From the NCBI RefSeq assembly GCF_013386165.1, contig NZ_JACAOS010000028.1:124001-188000 (forward strand): a stretch of DNA of 64,000 nt, read 5' to 3'. Each line of letters opens with the position of its first letter. Position 1 is the stretch's first letter. The notes beneath the pieces are model-generated. The model ran no database searches. It was not told where the DNA came from and saw only the letters and a list, made by a program, of their open reading frames with translations. Origin of the DNA: Pseudomonas gingeri. GTDB taxonomy: Bacteria; Pseudomonadota; Gammaproteobacteria; Pseudomonadales; Pseudomonadaceae. Below are positions 32,699-41,047 of the stretch, in pieces. The position numbers were made by a program, and so were the translations under genes.

Positions 32699-34756
32699 CT
32701 AACTGTTTTCACGCGCAGCTTGCGTCGCCGGCAGGGTAAACCCGGAGACCGAGCGCCGCAGCTGGCTGGCCATTTTCGCCAGGTTGCCGATGCTGTCGGC
32801 GGTGGCGGTCGAGCCGGATGAAGTCTGGGTGGTAATCTGCTGGATCACGTTCATGGTCAGCGAAATCTGCCCCGCCGACGAAGTCTGTTGCTGGGCCGCG
32901 TTGGAAATGCTCTGGATCAGCGCCGCCAGGGTCTTGGACACCCCTTCGATCTCTTCCAGGGCGACCCCGGCGTCCTGGGCCAGGCGCGCGCCGCGCACCA
33001 CTTCGGTGGTGGTCTGTTCCATGGAGATCACCGCCTCGTTGGTGTCGGTCTGGATCGCCCGCACCAGGGTCTCGATCTGCCGGGTCGCCGCCGACGAACG
33101 TTCCGCCAGGCGCTGGACTTCATCGGCCACCACCGCGAAACCGCGCCCGGCATCACCGGCCATGGAAGCCTGAATGGCCGCATTGAGGGCGAGGATGTTG
33201 GTCTGGTCGGCAATGTCGTCGATCAGGCTGACGATGTCGCCGATTTCCTGGGACGACTCACCGAGGCGTTTGATCCGTTTGGCGGTGTCCTGGATCTGTT
33301 CGCGAATGTTGTCCATACCATGGATGGTGTTGTGCACCACCTCGTTGCCCTTGTTGGCGATTTCCACCGAGCGCTCGGCCACCGCCGACGATTCGGCGGC
33401 GTTGGCCGAGACCTGGTCGATGGACTCGGCCATGTCGCTGATGGCGGTGGAGGCCTCGGAAATCTGCTGGGCCTGGTGCTCGGAAGCCTCGGCCAGTTGC
33501 ATCGCGGTGGCCTGGGTTTCCTGCACGGCGGCGGCGACCTGGCCGGCGGTGAGGTTGATGGTGGCCACCAGATCACGCAACTGGTCGACGGAATAGTTGA
33601 TGGAGTCGGCAATGGTCCCGGTGAAATCCTCGGTGACCGAAGCGGTCACGGTCAGGTCGCCGTCGGCCAGGTCCTCGATTTCATCCAGCAGGCGCATGAT
33701 CGCGTGCTGGTTGCGTTCGTTCTTCTCGGCGGTCTCGTGCAGTTGGCGGTTAGTCTCGCGGACCATCACCAGGCCGATCAGGATGATCGAGGTCAGGGCC
33801 AGCAGGCCGAGGACATAACCGCCGATGGTGTCCAGGGAGCGCTCGCCGGCGAGGTTTTCAAAACCGTTGGCCAAGTGCGAGGCTTCGTCCAGCAGGGTTT
33901 GCGACAGGCTGAAGATATTCCCGGCGGATTCTCGGACCTGGAACAGCTGCGGCGAGGTTTCGAGGATTTCATCCACCGAGCCCGAGACGAATTCGAACAG
34001 CTCGGCGATATCTCCCAGTCGGGCCCGGGCGTCCTTGTCTTCGACCTGGGTGATTTTCAGCTCCGCATTGCCCTGGAGCATGCCATTGAGGACCTGGCCG
34101 AAACGGGCGGCATCGCGACCGAAGGCATCGGCGGCCTGGGACGAGGTTTCGTCGCCGGCCAGTACCGTGTTCACCGCGCCGAGGATCCGCTCGGCCAACA
34201 ACGACTGGCGCTGGGCCATGGCCACCTGGGCTGCCGGGGCACCGCGTTGGAGGAGAATTTCCACGACCTTTTCGTATTCGACCTGCAACTGCGGCACGGT
34301 CTCGGCCAACGTCGCGGCGACCTGATGCAACGACAGCACGGTTTGTTCGCTGGCGAGGATGGCGTCGGTGTTTCTCAGCAGGTTTTCCCAGTCCTGCTGC
34401 ACGGCGTGCATTTCCGTGCGCACGGCGGGCGGCGCGGCGGGCAGGCCGGTGGCCGGGTCGCCTTTTTTCAGGTAACCCCAGCGCTGGGCGAAATCGTTGC
34501 GGGCATCGCTCAGCAGCTTGAACGCCGCGGCCTTGCCCGACGCCGCTTCCGTGGCGTTCTTGGCGATGCGCTGGGACAGCACCCGCAACTCGCCGGCATG
34601 GCTGATGTACTGCTTGTCGTAGGTGGACTGGGTGTTCAGGTAGGCGAAGTTGGCGAACAGCAGCATGATGAACACGATCAGGGCGATAAACAGCACGATG
34701 ATCTGCGAACGACTGCGCGAAGCTTCCAGCGGTTTGCCCGGTTTAGCGTTTGTCAT
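32699..34756 (-). CDS. pilJ: Type IV pilus methyl-accepting chemotaxis protein PilJ
   Basis: This 685-residue chemoreceptor feeds signals, proposed to include pilin contact, to ChpA. It has TM1 (about residues 19-43), a long periplasmic sensor with PilJ-type helical repeats, TM2 (about 310-332), HAMP-like linker and a cytoplasmic signalling hairpin whose tip reads IADQTNILALNAAIQASMAGDAGRGFAVVADEV. The length equals PAO1 PilJ. Its stop lies 10 bp before the chpA start, leaving no room for pilK, the methyltransferase usually found there. Confidence 0.96.
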   Translation of the reverse strand: MTNAKPGKPLEASRSRSQIIVLFIALIVFIMLLFANFAYLNTQSTYDKQYISHAGELRVLSQRIAKNATEAASGKAAAFKLLSDARNDFAQRWGYLKKGDPATGLPAAPPAVRTEMHAVQQDWENLLRNTDAILASEQTVLSLHQVAATLAETVPQLQVEYEKVVEILLQRGAPAAQVAMAQRQSLLAERILGAVNTVLAGDETSSQAADAFGRDAARFGQVLNGMLQGNAELKITQVEDKDARARLGDIAELFEFVSGSVDEILETSPQLFQVRESAGNIFSLSQTLLDEASHLANGFENLAGERSLDTIGGYVLGLLALTSIILIGLVMVRETNRQLHETAEKNERNQHAIMRLLDEIEDLADGDLTVTASVTEDFTGTIADSINYSVDQLRDLVATINLTAGQVAAAVQETQATAMQLAEASEHQAQQISEASTAISDMAESIDQVSANAAESSAVAERSVEIANKGNEVVHNTIHGMDNIREQIQDTAKRIKRLGESSQEIGDIVSLIDDIADQTNILALNAAIQASMAGDAGRGFAVVADEVQRLAERSSAATRQIETLVRAIQTDTNEAVISMEQTTTEVVRGARLAQDAGVALEEIEGVSKTLAALIQSISNAAQQQTSSAGQISLTMNVIQQITTQTSSGSTATADSIGNLAKMASQLRRSVSGFTLPATQAARENS

Positions 34757-34759
34757 CGA

Positions 34760-35311
34760 TCAGGCCCCTGCCTGTAAGGCCACATCCAGGAACCCCGGCG
34801 CCTGCGCCAGGGCAAACGGGCTGAATACCCACCAACTACGTTCACGCTCGAAACGGCCCTGGACAAAAGGTGCCACCGCCGCGTCCGGCGGCGCTACCGC
34901 CAGGCCTTGCTGGCCGCCCAGGGGAAAGTGTTGCAGGCCGGCCACTTCGTCGACCATCAGGCCGGCGAACACGTCTTTGTATTCCAGCACCAGCACCCGC
35001 CGCTGTTTGCGCAACGCCGACAACTCATGCCCGAAGAAGCCGCACAGGTCCATGATCGGCAGCAGGCGCCCGCGCAGGTTGGCCACGCCCTTGACCCAGG
35101 GTTTCACCCCCGGCAACTGGGTATGCCGCGGCTCATGCAGGACTTCACTGACTTCGCCCATGGGCGCCACGTACCAGTGCTCGCCGAGGCGAAAGCCGAT
35201 GCCGCTCCAGATGTCCTGGCGCGCCTGTTGCGACGGCAGGTCGGCGGCCAGTACGCGGCAGCGCTGGTCGATTTCCAGCAACAGCTGGAAGGCAGTCTGC
35301 GACGGGCTCAT
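34760..35311 (-). CDS. pilI: CheW-like adaptor PilI
   Basis: This 183-residue CheW-domain protein joins PilJ receptors to ChpA. The domain runs from about residue 30 (GIGFRLGEHWYVAPMGEVSEV) with LPGVKPWVKGVANLRGRLLPIMDLCGFFG as the characteristic CheW core. Separated by 3 bp from pilJ and 12 bp from pilH, so firmly in the operon. Confidence 0.95.
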   Translation of the reverse strand: MSPSQTAFQLLLEIDQRCRVLAADLPSQQARQDIWSGIGFRLGEHWYVAPMGEVSEVLHEPRHTQLPGVKPWVKGVANLRGRLLPIMDLCGFFGHELSALRKQRRVLVLEYKDVFAGLMVDEVAGLQHFPLGGQQGLAVAPPDAAVAPFVQGRFERERSWWVFSPFALAQAPGFLDVALQAGA

Positions 35312-35323
35312 GGGCGCGGGCCG

Positions 35324-35689
35324 TCAGCCGGCGAGGACGCTGTTCAGGGTCTTGATCAGGGTTTCTTCTTCCACCGGCTTGGTCAGGTAGTCGCGGGCGC
35401 CCTGGCGCGTGCCCCAGACCTTGTCGGTTTCCTGATCCTTGGTGGTGATGATGATCACCGGGATATGGCTGGTTTCACTGTCTTTGGTCAGCTGCCGGGT
35501 AGCCTGGAAGCCATTGAGGCCCGGCATGACGATGTCCATCAACACCGCGTCGGGCTTTTCCTGGCGGGCCAGGGCCACGCCATCGGCGCCGTTCTCGGCC
35601 TTGAGCACCTCATGACCGTGCTTTTCCAGCATGCCGGTCAGTTTGTACATTTCAGTCGGCGAATCATCGACGATCAGGATACGTGCCAT
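35324..35689 (-). CDS. pilH: Response regulator PilH
   Basis: This 121-residue single-domain receiver has acidic residues in ILIVDDSPTEM, the phosphoacceptor Asp in AVLMDIVMPGLNG (about D52) and the switch Lys in LTKPVEEE. In relatives PilH limits cAMP signalling and promotes retraction via PilU, acting as a phosphate sink for ChpA. ATG 35689 was preferred to an in-frame GTG at 35701 because GGGGA lies upstream and the length fits the family. Confidence 0.95.
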   Translation of the reverse strand: MARILIVDDSPTEMYKLTGMLEKHGHEVLKAENGADGVALARQEKPDAVLMDIVMPGLNGFQATRQLTKDSETSHIPVIIITTKDQETDKVWGTRQGARDYLTKPVEEETLIKTLNSVLAG

Positions 35690-35734
35690 GGTGTTCCCCA
35701 CTGCTTATAAGGCGGGCGGCCAACCGGCCTCCCG

Positions 35735-36142
35735 TCAATGTGCTTGTTCTACCGCCGCGAACCCCGGCACATGGGCCTTGATCGCAGCCAGCAGTTCTTC
35801 CTTGCTGAACGGTTTGGTCAAAAACTGATCAGAACCGACAATACGCCCCTTGGCCTTGTCGAACAGGCCGTCCTTGGAGGACAGCATGATCACCGGCGTG
35901 GACTTGAACGCTCGATGGTTCTTGATCAGGGCGCAGGTCTGGTAGCCATCCAGGCGCGGCATCATGATATCGACGAAGATGATACCCGGATGATGATCGG
36001 CGATCTTGGCCAGCGCATCGAAACCGTCGATGGCCGTGATCACTTCGCAACCCACGTGTTTCAACAGCGTCTCGGCGGTTCGACGAATCGTCTTGGAGTC
36101 GTCGATGACCATCACTTTCAAGGCTGTGGAATGCTGTTCCAT
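35735..36142 (-). CDS. pilG: Response regulator PilG
   Basis: This 135-residue receiver is nearly identical by eye to PAO1 PilG: VMVIDDSKTIRRTAETLLK, then FVDIMMPRLDGYQTCALIKN with the phosphorylated Asp, then SKDGLFDKAKGRIVGSDQFL and the switch Lys in LTKPFSKEE. PilG activates adenylate cyclase and pilus extension when phosphorylated by ChpA. It is the first gene of pilGHIJ-chpA-chpC. A longer reading to 36235 has no family support. Confidence 0.95.
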   Translation of the reverse strand: MEQHSTALKVMVIDDSKTIRRTAETLLKHVGCEVITAIDGFDALAKIADHHPGIIFVDIMMPRLDGYQTCALIKNHRAFKSTPVIMLSSKDGLFDKAKGRIVGSDQFLTKPFSKEELLAAIKAHVPGFAAVEQAH

Positions 36143-36273
36143 ATCTGCTCTACCATCGCCACAGCGACTCGATTGACTGCATCTAACCGGTATTGAGGCG
36201 CGAAGCCCTTGATGTGTAAGCGCTTCGAGCGGCATGCGAGCCTTTTTAGCACAGTCTCAAGATGCAATCTATC

Positions 36274-36308
36274 AACCACCCCCGGCCCCACCGGGACAGG
36301 TGGTTTTT
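36274..36308 (+). terminator. Terminator-like hairpin upstream of gshB
   Basis: AACCACC...GGTGGTT followed by TTT, with an inner CCCGG/CCGGG stem, on the plus strand between the pilG promoter region and gshB. No plus-strand gene precedes it, so it may block antisense transcripts or act as a gshB leader attenuator. Confidence 0.5.
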
Positions 36309-36393
36309 CCTTGACCGCGAATCGGCGTAGCGCCACTCTGACGCCACTTTTTCAAGTCATTTCGGCCATCACGGCCCATAGAGGATATAGCCC

Positions 36394-37347
36394 ATGAGCG
36401 TTCGTCTCGGGATTGTCATGGACCCCATCGCCAACATTTCCTATAAAAAGGACAGTTCGTTGGCGATGTTGCTGGCCGCCCAGGCCCGCGGCTGGACCCT
36501 GTTCTACATGGAGCAGCAGGACCTGTACCAGGACGCCGGCGTGGCGCGGGGTCGCATGCGCCCGTTGAAAGTGTTCGCCAACCCCGAGCACTGGTTCGAG
36601 CTGGAAGCCGAGACCGACACGGCCTTGAGCGACCTGGACGTGATCCTGATGCGCAAGGACCCGCCCTTCGACATGGAGTTCGTCTACTCCACCTACCTGC
36701 TGGAACAGGCCGAGCGCGCTGGCGTGCTGGTGGTCAACAAGCCGCAGAGCCTGCGCGACTGCAACGAAAAACTCTTCGCCACCCAGTTCCCGCAGTGCAC
36801 ACCGGCCACCGTGGTCAGCCGCCGCGCCGATGTGTTGCGCGAATTTGCCGCCAAACACGGTGACGTGATCCTCAAGCCGCTGGACGGCATGGGCGGGACC
36901 TCGATCTTCCGCCACCGGGTCGGCGATCCGAACCTGTCGGTGATCCTCGAGACCCTGACTGCCCTGGGCACCCAGCAGATCATGGCCCAGGCCTACCTGC
37001 CGGGCATCAAGGACGGCGACAAGCGCATCCTGATGGTCGATGGCGAGCCGGTGCCGTATTGCCTGGCACGGATCCCCGCCGCCGGCGAAACCCGTGGCAA
37101 CCTGGCGGCCGGCGGTCGTGGTGAAGCCCGTCCGCTGACCGATCGTGACCGTTGGATCGCGGCCCAGGTCGGCCCGACCTTGCGTGAAAAAGGCCTGCTG
37201 TTCGTCGGCCTGGACGTGATCGGCGAGCACCTGACGGAAATCAACGTCACCAGCCCGACCTGCATCCGCGAGATCGACAACGCCTTTGGCACGGACATCG
37301 GCGGCCTGCTGATGGATGCCATTGAGCGCAAGCTGCAAGCCCGTTGA
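36394..37347 (+). CDS. gshB: Glutathione synthetase
   Basis: This 317-residue ATP-grasp ligase joins gamma-glutamylcysteine and glycine. The start MSVRLGIVMDPIANISYKKDSS is the family N-terminus; further marks are RKDPPFDMEFVYSTYLLE, VNKPQSLRDCNEKL, ILKPLDGMGG (ATP-contacting Lys and Gly loop, about residues 160-170), and VTSPTCIREID near the C-terminus. Length is standard. It diverges from pilG, the same arrangement as PA0407-PA0408 in PAO1. Confidence 0.97.
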   Translation: MSVRLGIVMDPIANISYKKDSSLAMLLAAQARGWTLFYMEQQDLYQDAGVARGRMRPLKVFANPEHWFELEAETDTALSDLDVILMRKDPPFDMEFVYSTYLLEQAERAGVLVVNKPQSLRDCNEKLFATQFPQCTPATVVSRRADVLREFAAKHGDVILKPLDGMGGTSIFRHRVGDPNLSVILETLTALGTQQIMAQAYLPGIKDGDKRILMVDGEPVPYCLARIPAAGETRGNLAAGGRGEARPLTDRDRWIAAQVGPTLREKGLLFVGLDVIGEHLTEINVTSPTCIREIDNAFGTDIGGLLMDAIERKLQAR

Positions 37348-37366
37348 TGTAGAACAGCCGAGAAAA

Positions 37367-37416
37367 AACCAACATTGCGTTATCATGCCGGGCTTTCGAT
37401 ACGTGCGATGTTGGTT
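37367..37416. promoter_or_regulatory. Inverted repeat directly before tonB3
   Basis: AACCAACAT (37367-37375) and ATGTTGGTT (37408-37416) are perfect 9-bp inverted copies 32 bases apart, ending 8 bases before the tonB3 start. They could be an operator or an mRNA stem that places the start codon just outside the helix. Confidence 0.45.
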
Positions 37417-37424
37417 TCCTGGTC

Positions 37425-38324
37425 ATGACGCTTCCCGCCGATCTGCCTCCTGAATTGTCCCGCGCCGGCGTACGCCCGGCGGATCGGCTCGGCTTCACGC
37501 TTTTCCTCGCCGCGCTGATCCACCTCGCGCTGCTCCTCGGCGTGGGCTTCAGCTTCGTCGAGCCCAAGCAGATCAGCAAGACGCTGGAAATCACCCTGTC
37601 CACCTTCAAGAGCGTGAAACCGCCGGAAAAGGCCGATTTCCTCGCCCAGGACAACCAGCAAGGCAGCGGCACCCTGGATAAAAAGGCGATTCCCAAGACT
37701 ACCGAGGTCGCGCCGTTCCAGGACAACAGCATCAACCAGGTCACCCCGCCACCGCCGGCCAAGCAGGAAGTCACCGAAGCGGCGCCGAAGGCCGTGGTCA
37801 CCACCGTGGCACCGAAGCCGAAGAAAGCCGTCATCAAGCACGAACAGGTCAAGACCGAGGCGGCGCCCCAGGAGCAGGCACCGACGTTCGACAGTTCGCA
37901 GTTGACCAGTGACATCGCCAGCCTCGAAGCGGAACTGGCCAAGGAACAACAGCTGTACGCCAAGCGCCCGCGGATTCATCGCTTGAGCGCGGCCTCGACC
38001 ATGCGCGACAAAGGCGCCTGGTACAAGGATGACTGGCGCAAGAAGGTCGAGCGCATCGGCAACCTCAATTACCCCGAAGAAGCCCGTCGCCAGCAGATCT
38101 ACGGCAATTTGCGGCTGATGGTCTCGATCAACCGCGACGGCTCGCTGTATGAAGTGCTGGTGCTGGAGTCTTCCGGGCAACCGCTGCTGGACCAGGCGGC
38201 GCAGCGTATCGTACGACTGGCCGCGCCGTTCGCGCCGTTTACCGGCGATCTGTCGGACATCGACCGCCTGGAGATCATCCGTACCTGGCGCTTTGCCCCG
38301 GGCGACAAGCTTTCCAGCAACTGA
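37425..38324 (+). CDS. tonB3: Energy transducer TonB-like protein (TonB3)
   Basis: This 299-residue protein has one membrane helix near the N-terminus (LGFTLFLAALIHLALLLGVGFSF, about 20-43), a Pro/Lys-rich periplasmic spacer (VTPPPPAKQEVTEAAPK, VAPKPKKAVIKHEQ) and a C-terminal TonB fold (INRDGSLYEVLVLESSGQPLLDQAA). TonB proteins carry proton-motive energy from ExbBD to outer-membrane receptors. The position between gshB and algH matches PAO1 tonB3 (PA0406), which was tied to twitching motility, a possible link to the pil genes nearby. No exbBD adjoins it. Confidence 0.9.
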   Translation: MTLPADLPPELSRAGVRPADRLGFTLFLAALIHLALLLGVGFSFVEPKQISKTLEITLSTFKSVKPPEKADFLAQDNQQGSGTLDKKAIPKTTEVAPFQDNSINQVTPPPPAKQEVTEAAPKAVVTTVAPKPKKAVIKHEQVKTEAAPQEQAPTFDSSQLTSDIASLEAELAKEQQLYAKRPRIHRLSAASTMRDKGAWYKDDWRKKVERIGNLNYPEEARRQQIYGNLRLMVSINRDGSLYEVLVLESSGQPLLDQAAQRIVRLAAPFAPFTGDLSDIDRLEIIRTWRFAPGDKLSSN

Positions 38325-38434
38325 CCCAAGGCACCACCCTCCCATAGGTTGTGTCCCTGTCAGAATCCGCCGTACAACAAGTCCGCGCGTCACACGGCTT
38401 GTCAGCTCGCTCGCCCACGGCCACACTAGGGCTC

Positions 38435-39004
38435 ATGAAAAACCTCACGCCGACGTACCTCAAGCATCACTTCCTGATCGCCATGCCACACATGGCCGAC
38501 CCGAATTTCGCGCAGACCGTCACTTATATAGTCGAGCACAGTGCGCAGGGTGCCATGGGGCTGGTGATCAACCGCCCGCAATCCCTGAGCCTGGCCGATA
38601 TCCTCGAACAGCTGCGCCCGGACACCGAGTCGCCCGCCCTCTGCCAGCATGTGCCGATCTATACCGGCGGCCCGGTGCAGACCGACCGCGGTTTTGTCCT
38701 GCACCCCATCGGCAAGACCTACCAGGCCACTGTCGAACTGGAAGGCCTGGCGCTGTCCACCTCCCAGGACGTACTGTTCGCCATTGCCGACGGCGAGGGC
38801 CCATCCCGCAGCCTGATCGCCCTCGGTTACGCCGGCTGGGAAGCCGGGCAACTGGAAGCGGAACTGGCCGACAACGCCTGGCTGACCTGCCCGTTCTCCG
38901 CGGACATCCTCTTCGAAACCGACAGCGATGCACGCCTGGCCGCCGCCGCCGCGCACCTGGGCATCAACCTCAGCCTGCTCACCAGCCAGGCGGGCCACGC
39001 CTGA
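38435..39004 (+). CDS. algH: YqgE/AlgH family protein
   Basis: This 189-residue protein begins MKNLTPTYLKHHFLIAMPHM, the family hallmark, followed by SAQGAMGLVINRP and the YTGGPVQTDRGFVLH motif, and ends before ruvX. AlgH was named for a role in alginate regulation in P. aeruginosa; its molecular action is not settled. The start at 38435 is preferred to an upstream in-frame start with no similarity. The algH stop and ruvX ATG share one base, so the two are coupled. Confidence 0.95.
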   Translation: MKNLTPTYLKHHFLIAMPHMADPNFAQTVTYIVEHSAQGAMGLVINRPQSLSLADILEQLRPDTESPALCQHVPIYTGGPVQTDRGFVLHPIGKTYQATVELEGLALSTSQDVLFAIADGEGPSRSLIALGYAGWEAGQLEAELADNAWLTCPFSADILFETDSDARLAAAAAHLGINLSLLTSQAGHA

Positions 39005-39444
39005 TGGCCAACATCCGCCTGCTGCTGGGTTTCGACTACGGCACCAAACAGATCGGCGTCGCCGTCGGCCAGATGATCACCGGACAAGCCCGCGAGCTGT
39101 GCACCCTGAGGGCGCAGAACGGTATTCCCGACTGGGACCAGGTCGAAGCCCTGATCAAGGAGTGGAAACCCGACGCCGTGGTGGTCGGACTGCCGCTGAA
39201 CATGGACGGCAGCCCCAGCGACATGTGCGCCCGCGCGGAGAAATTCGCCCGTCGGCTCAACGGTCGCTACAACGTGCCGTTCTTCACCCAGGATGAACGC
39301 CTGACCACCTTCGAGGCCAAGGGCGAACGCATGGCCCGTGGCGGCCAGAAAGGCACCTATCGCGACAACCCGGTGGACGCTATCGCGGCCAAACTGCTGC
39401 TGCAAAGCTGGATCGAAGAACACCCGACGCCCGCCGAATCCTGA
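39004..39444 (+). CDS. ruvX: Putative Holliday junction resolvase / pre-16S rRNA nuclease YqgF
   Basis: This 146-residue RNase H-fold protein shows LLLGFDYGTKQIGVAVGQ (catalytic Asp), PDAVVVGLPLNMDGSPSDM and DERLTTFEA with the second acidic site, and the final DNPVDAIAAKLLLQSW Asp. YqgF is required for 5'-end processing of 16S rRNA in E. coli and cleaves Holliday junctions in some species. The short form and algH-yqgF order are conserved in gamma-proteobacteria. Confidence 0.95.
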   Translation: MANIRLLLGFDYGTKQIGVAVGQMITGQARELCTLRAQNGIPDWDQVEALIKEWKPDAVVVGLPLNMDGSPSDMCARAEKFARRLNGRYNVPFFTQDERLTTFEAKGERMARGGQKGTYRDNPVDAIAAKLLLQSWIEEHPTPAES

Positions 39445-39511
39445 CCAGCGGCGGCGCCCGAACCTTTCAACCTCGCCTTGATTACCCGCAAGGGCCCTTG
39501 AAGGAACAACC

Positions 39512-40018
39512 ATGAGCCTGCCCAATCCCGCCGACCTGATCAGCCAGATGGCTGTCGATCTCAACGCCCACCTGAGCAAGCGCGCCATTGCCGAGCCGCG
39601 CTTCATCGGCATCCGTACCGGCGGCGTGTGGGTGGCCCAGGCGCTGCTCAAGGCCCTCGACAGCACTTCGCCCCTGGGCACCCTGGATGTGTCCTTCTAC
39701 CGCGACGACTTCAGCCAGAACGGCCTGCACCCGCAGGTGCGCCCGTCCGAGCTGCCGTTCGAGATCGAAGGCCAGCACCTGGTGCTGATCGACGATGTAC
39801 TGATGAGCGGCCGGACCATCCGCGCCGCCCTCAATGAACTCTTCGACTATGGCCGCCCGGCCAGCGTGACCCTGGTCAGCCTGCTGGACCTCGACGCTGC
39901 CGAATTGCCGATCCGCCCCGATGTGGTCGGCGCAACACTGTCGCTGGCGCCCACGGAACGGGTAAAATTGTCCGGCCCCGCGCCGCTCCAACTTGAACTT
40001 CAAGACCTGGCCCTTTAA
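39512..40018 (+). CDS. pyrR: Pyr operon regulatory protein / uracil phosphoribosyltransferase PyrR
   Basis: This 168-residue type I phosphoribosyltransferase has the PRPP loop HLVLIDDVLMSGRTIRAAL (about residues 90-105) and family start LISQMAVDLNAHL. In Bacillus PyrR binds pyr mRNA; in Pseudomonas its link to regulation of pyrBC' is reported but its RNA target is less clear. The 24-bp gap before pyrB leaves no room for an attenuator there, and I see no pyr-binding-loop hairpin upstream. Confidence 0.94.
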   Translation: MSLPNPADLISQMAVDLNAHLSKRAIAEPRFIGIRTGGVWVAQALLKALDSTSPLGTLDVSFYRDDFSQNGLHPQVRPSELPFEIEGQHLVLIDDVLMSGRTIRAALNELFDYGRPASVTLVSLLDLDAAELPIRPDVVGATLSLAPTERVKLSGPAPLQLELQDLAL

Positions 40019-40042
40019 GCACCTAAAAAAGAGTCCTTTGCG

Positions 40043-41047
40043 ATGACGCCTCTAGACGCCAAGCGCCCCCTGCAGCTCAATGATCAGGGCCAGCTGCGCC
40101 ACTTCCTGTCGCTCGACGGCCTGCGCCGCGAGCTGTTGACGGAAATCCTCGACACCGCCGACTCCTTTCTCGAAGTCGGCGCCCGGGCGGTGAAGAAGGT
40201 CCCGCTGCTGCGCGGCAAGACCGTGTGCAACGTGTTCTTCGAGAACTCCACCCGCACCCGCACCACCTTTGAAATGGCCGCCCAGCGGCTGTCGGCGGAC
40301 GTGATCACGTTGAACGTGTCCACCTCCTCGGCGAGCAAGGGCGAAACCCTGCTCGACACCCTGCGCAACCTCGAGGCCATGGCCGCCGACATGTTCGTGG
40401 TACGCCACGGCGAGTCTGGCGCCGCGCACTTTATCGCCGAACACGTGTGCCCGCAGGTCGCGGTCATCAACGGCGGCGACGGCCGCCACGCGCACCCGAC
40501 CCAGGGCATGCTCGACATGCTGACCATCCGTCGGCACAAGGGCAGCTTCGAAAACCTCTCGGTGGCCATCGTCGGCGACATCCTGCACTCGCGGGTGGCG
40601 CGCTCGAACATGCTGGCGCTCAAGACCCTCGGTTGCCCGGATATCCGCGTGATCGCGCCCAAGACCTTGCTGCCGATCGGCATCGAGCAATACGGGGTGA
40701 AGGTCTACACCGACCTGGCCGAAGGCCTGAAGGATGTCGACGTGGTGATCATGCTGCGCCTGCAACGTGAACGCATGACCGGCGGCCTGCTGCCCAGCGA
40801 AGGCGAGTTCTACCGCCTGTTCGGCCTGACCACCGCGCGCCTGGCCGGGGCCAAGCCGGACTGCATCGTCATGCACCCGGGCCCGATCAACCGTGGCGTG
40901 GAAATCGAATCGGCGGTGGCCGACGGCCCCCATTCGGTCATCCTCAACCAAGTCACCTATGGCATCGCCATACGCATGGCCGTGCTGTCCATGGCCATGA
41001 GCGGGCAGACCGCCCAGCGCCAATTCGAGCAGGAGAACGCCCAGTGA
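40043..41047 (+). CDS. pyrB: Aspartate carbamoyltransferase catalytic chain
   Basis: The enzyme makes carbamoyl aspartate, the committed step of pyrimidine synthesis. It has 334 residues with an N-terminal extension typical of the dodecameric Pseudomonas form (MTPLDAKRPLQLNDQGQLRHFLSLDGL). The carbamoyl-phosphate loop FFENSTRTRTTFE (about residues 62-74) and HPTQGMLDMLTI (about 150) are present, with MHPGPINRGVE near the C-terminus. It overlaps pyrC' by 4 bases; the two proteins form one complex. Confidence 0.98.
   Translation: MTPLDAKRPLQLNDQGQLRHFLSLDGLRRELLTEILDTADSFLEVGARAVKKVPLLRGKTVCNVFFENSTRTRTTFEMAAQRLSADVITLNVSTSSASKGETLLDTLRNLEAMAADMFVVRHGESGAAHFIAEHVCPQVAVINGGDGRHAHPTQGMLDMLTIRRHKGSFENLSVAIVGDILHSRVARSNMLALKTLGCPDIRVIAPKTLLPIGIEQYGVKVYTDLAEGLKDVDVVIMLRLQRERMTGGLLPSEGEFYRLFGLTTARLAGAKPDCIVMHPGPINRGVEIESAVADGPHSVILNQVTYGIAIRMAVLSMAMSGQTAQRQFEQENAQ

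Noticed and set aside
26758..32739. Open frames of 910 and 857 codons opposite chpA
   Set aside because: Antisense shadows of a long GC-rich gene; no family resemblance, no ribosome sites.
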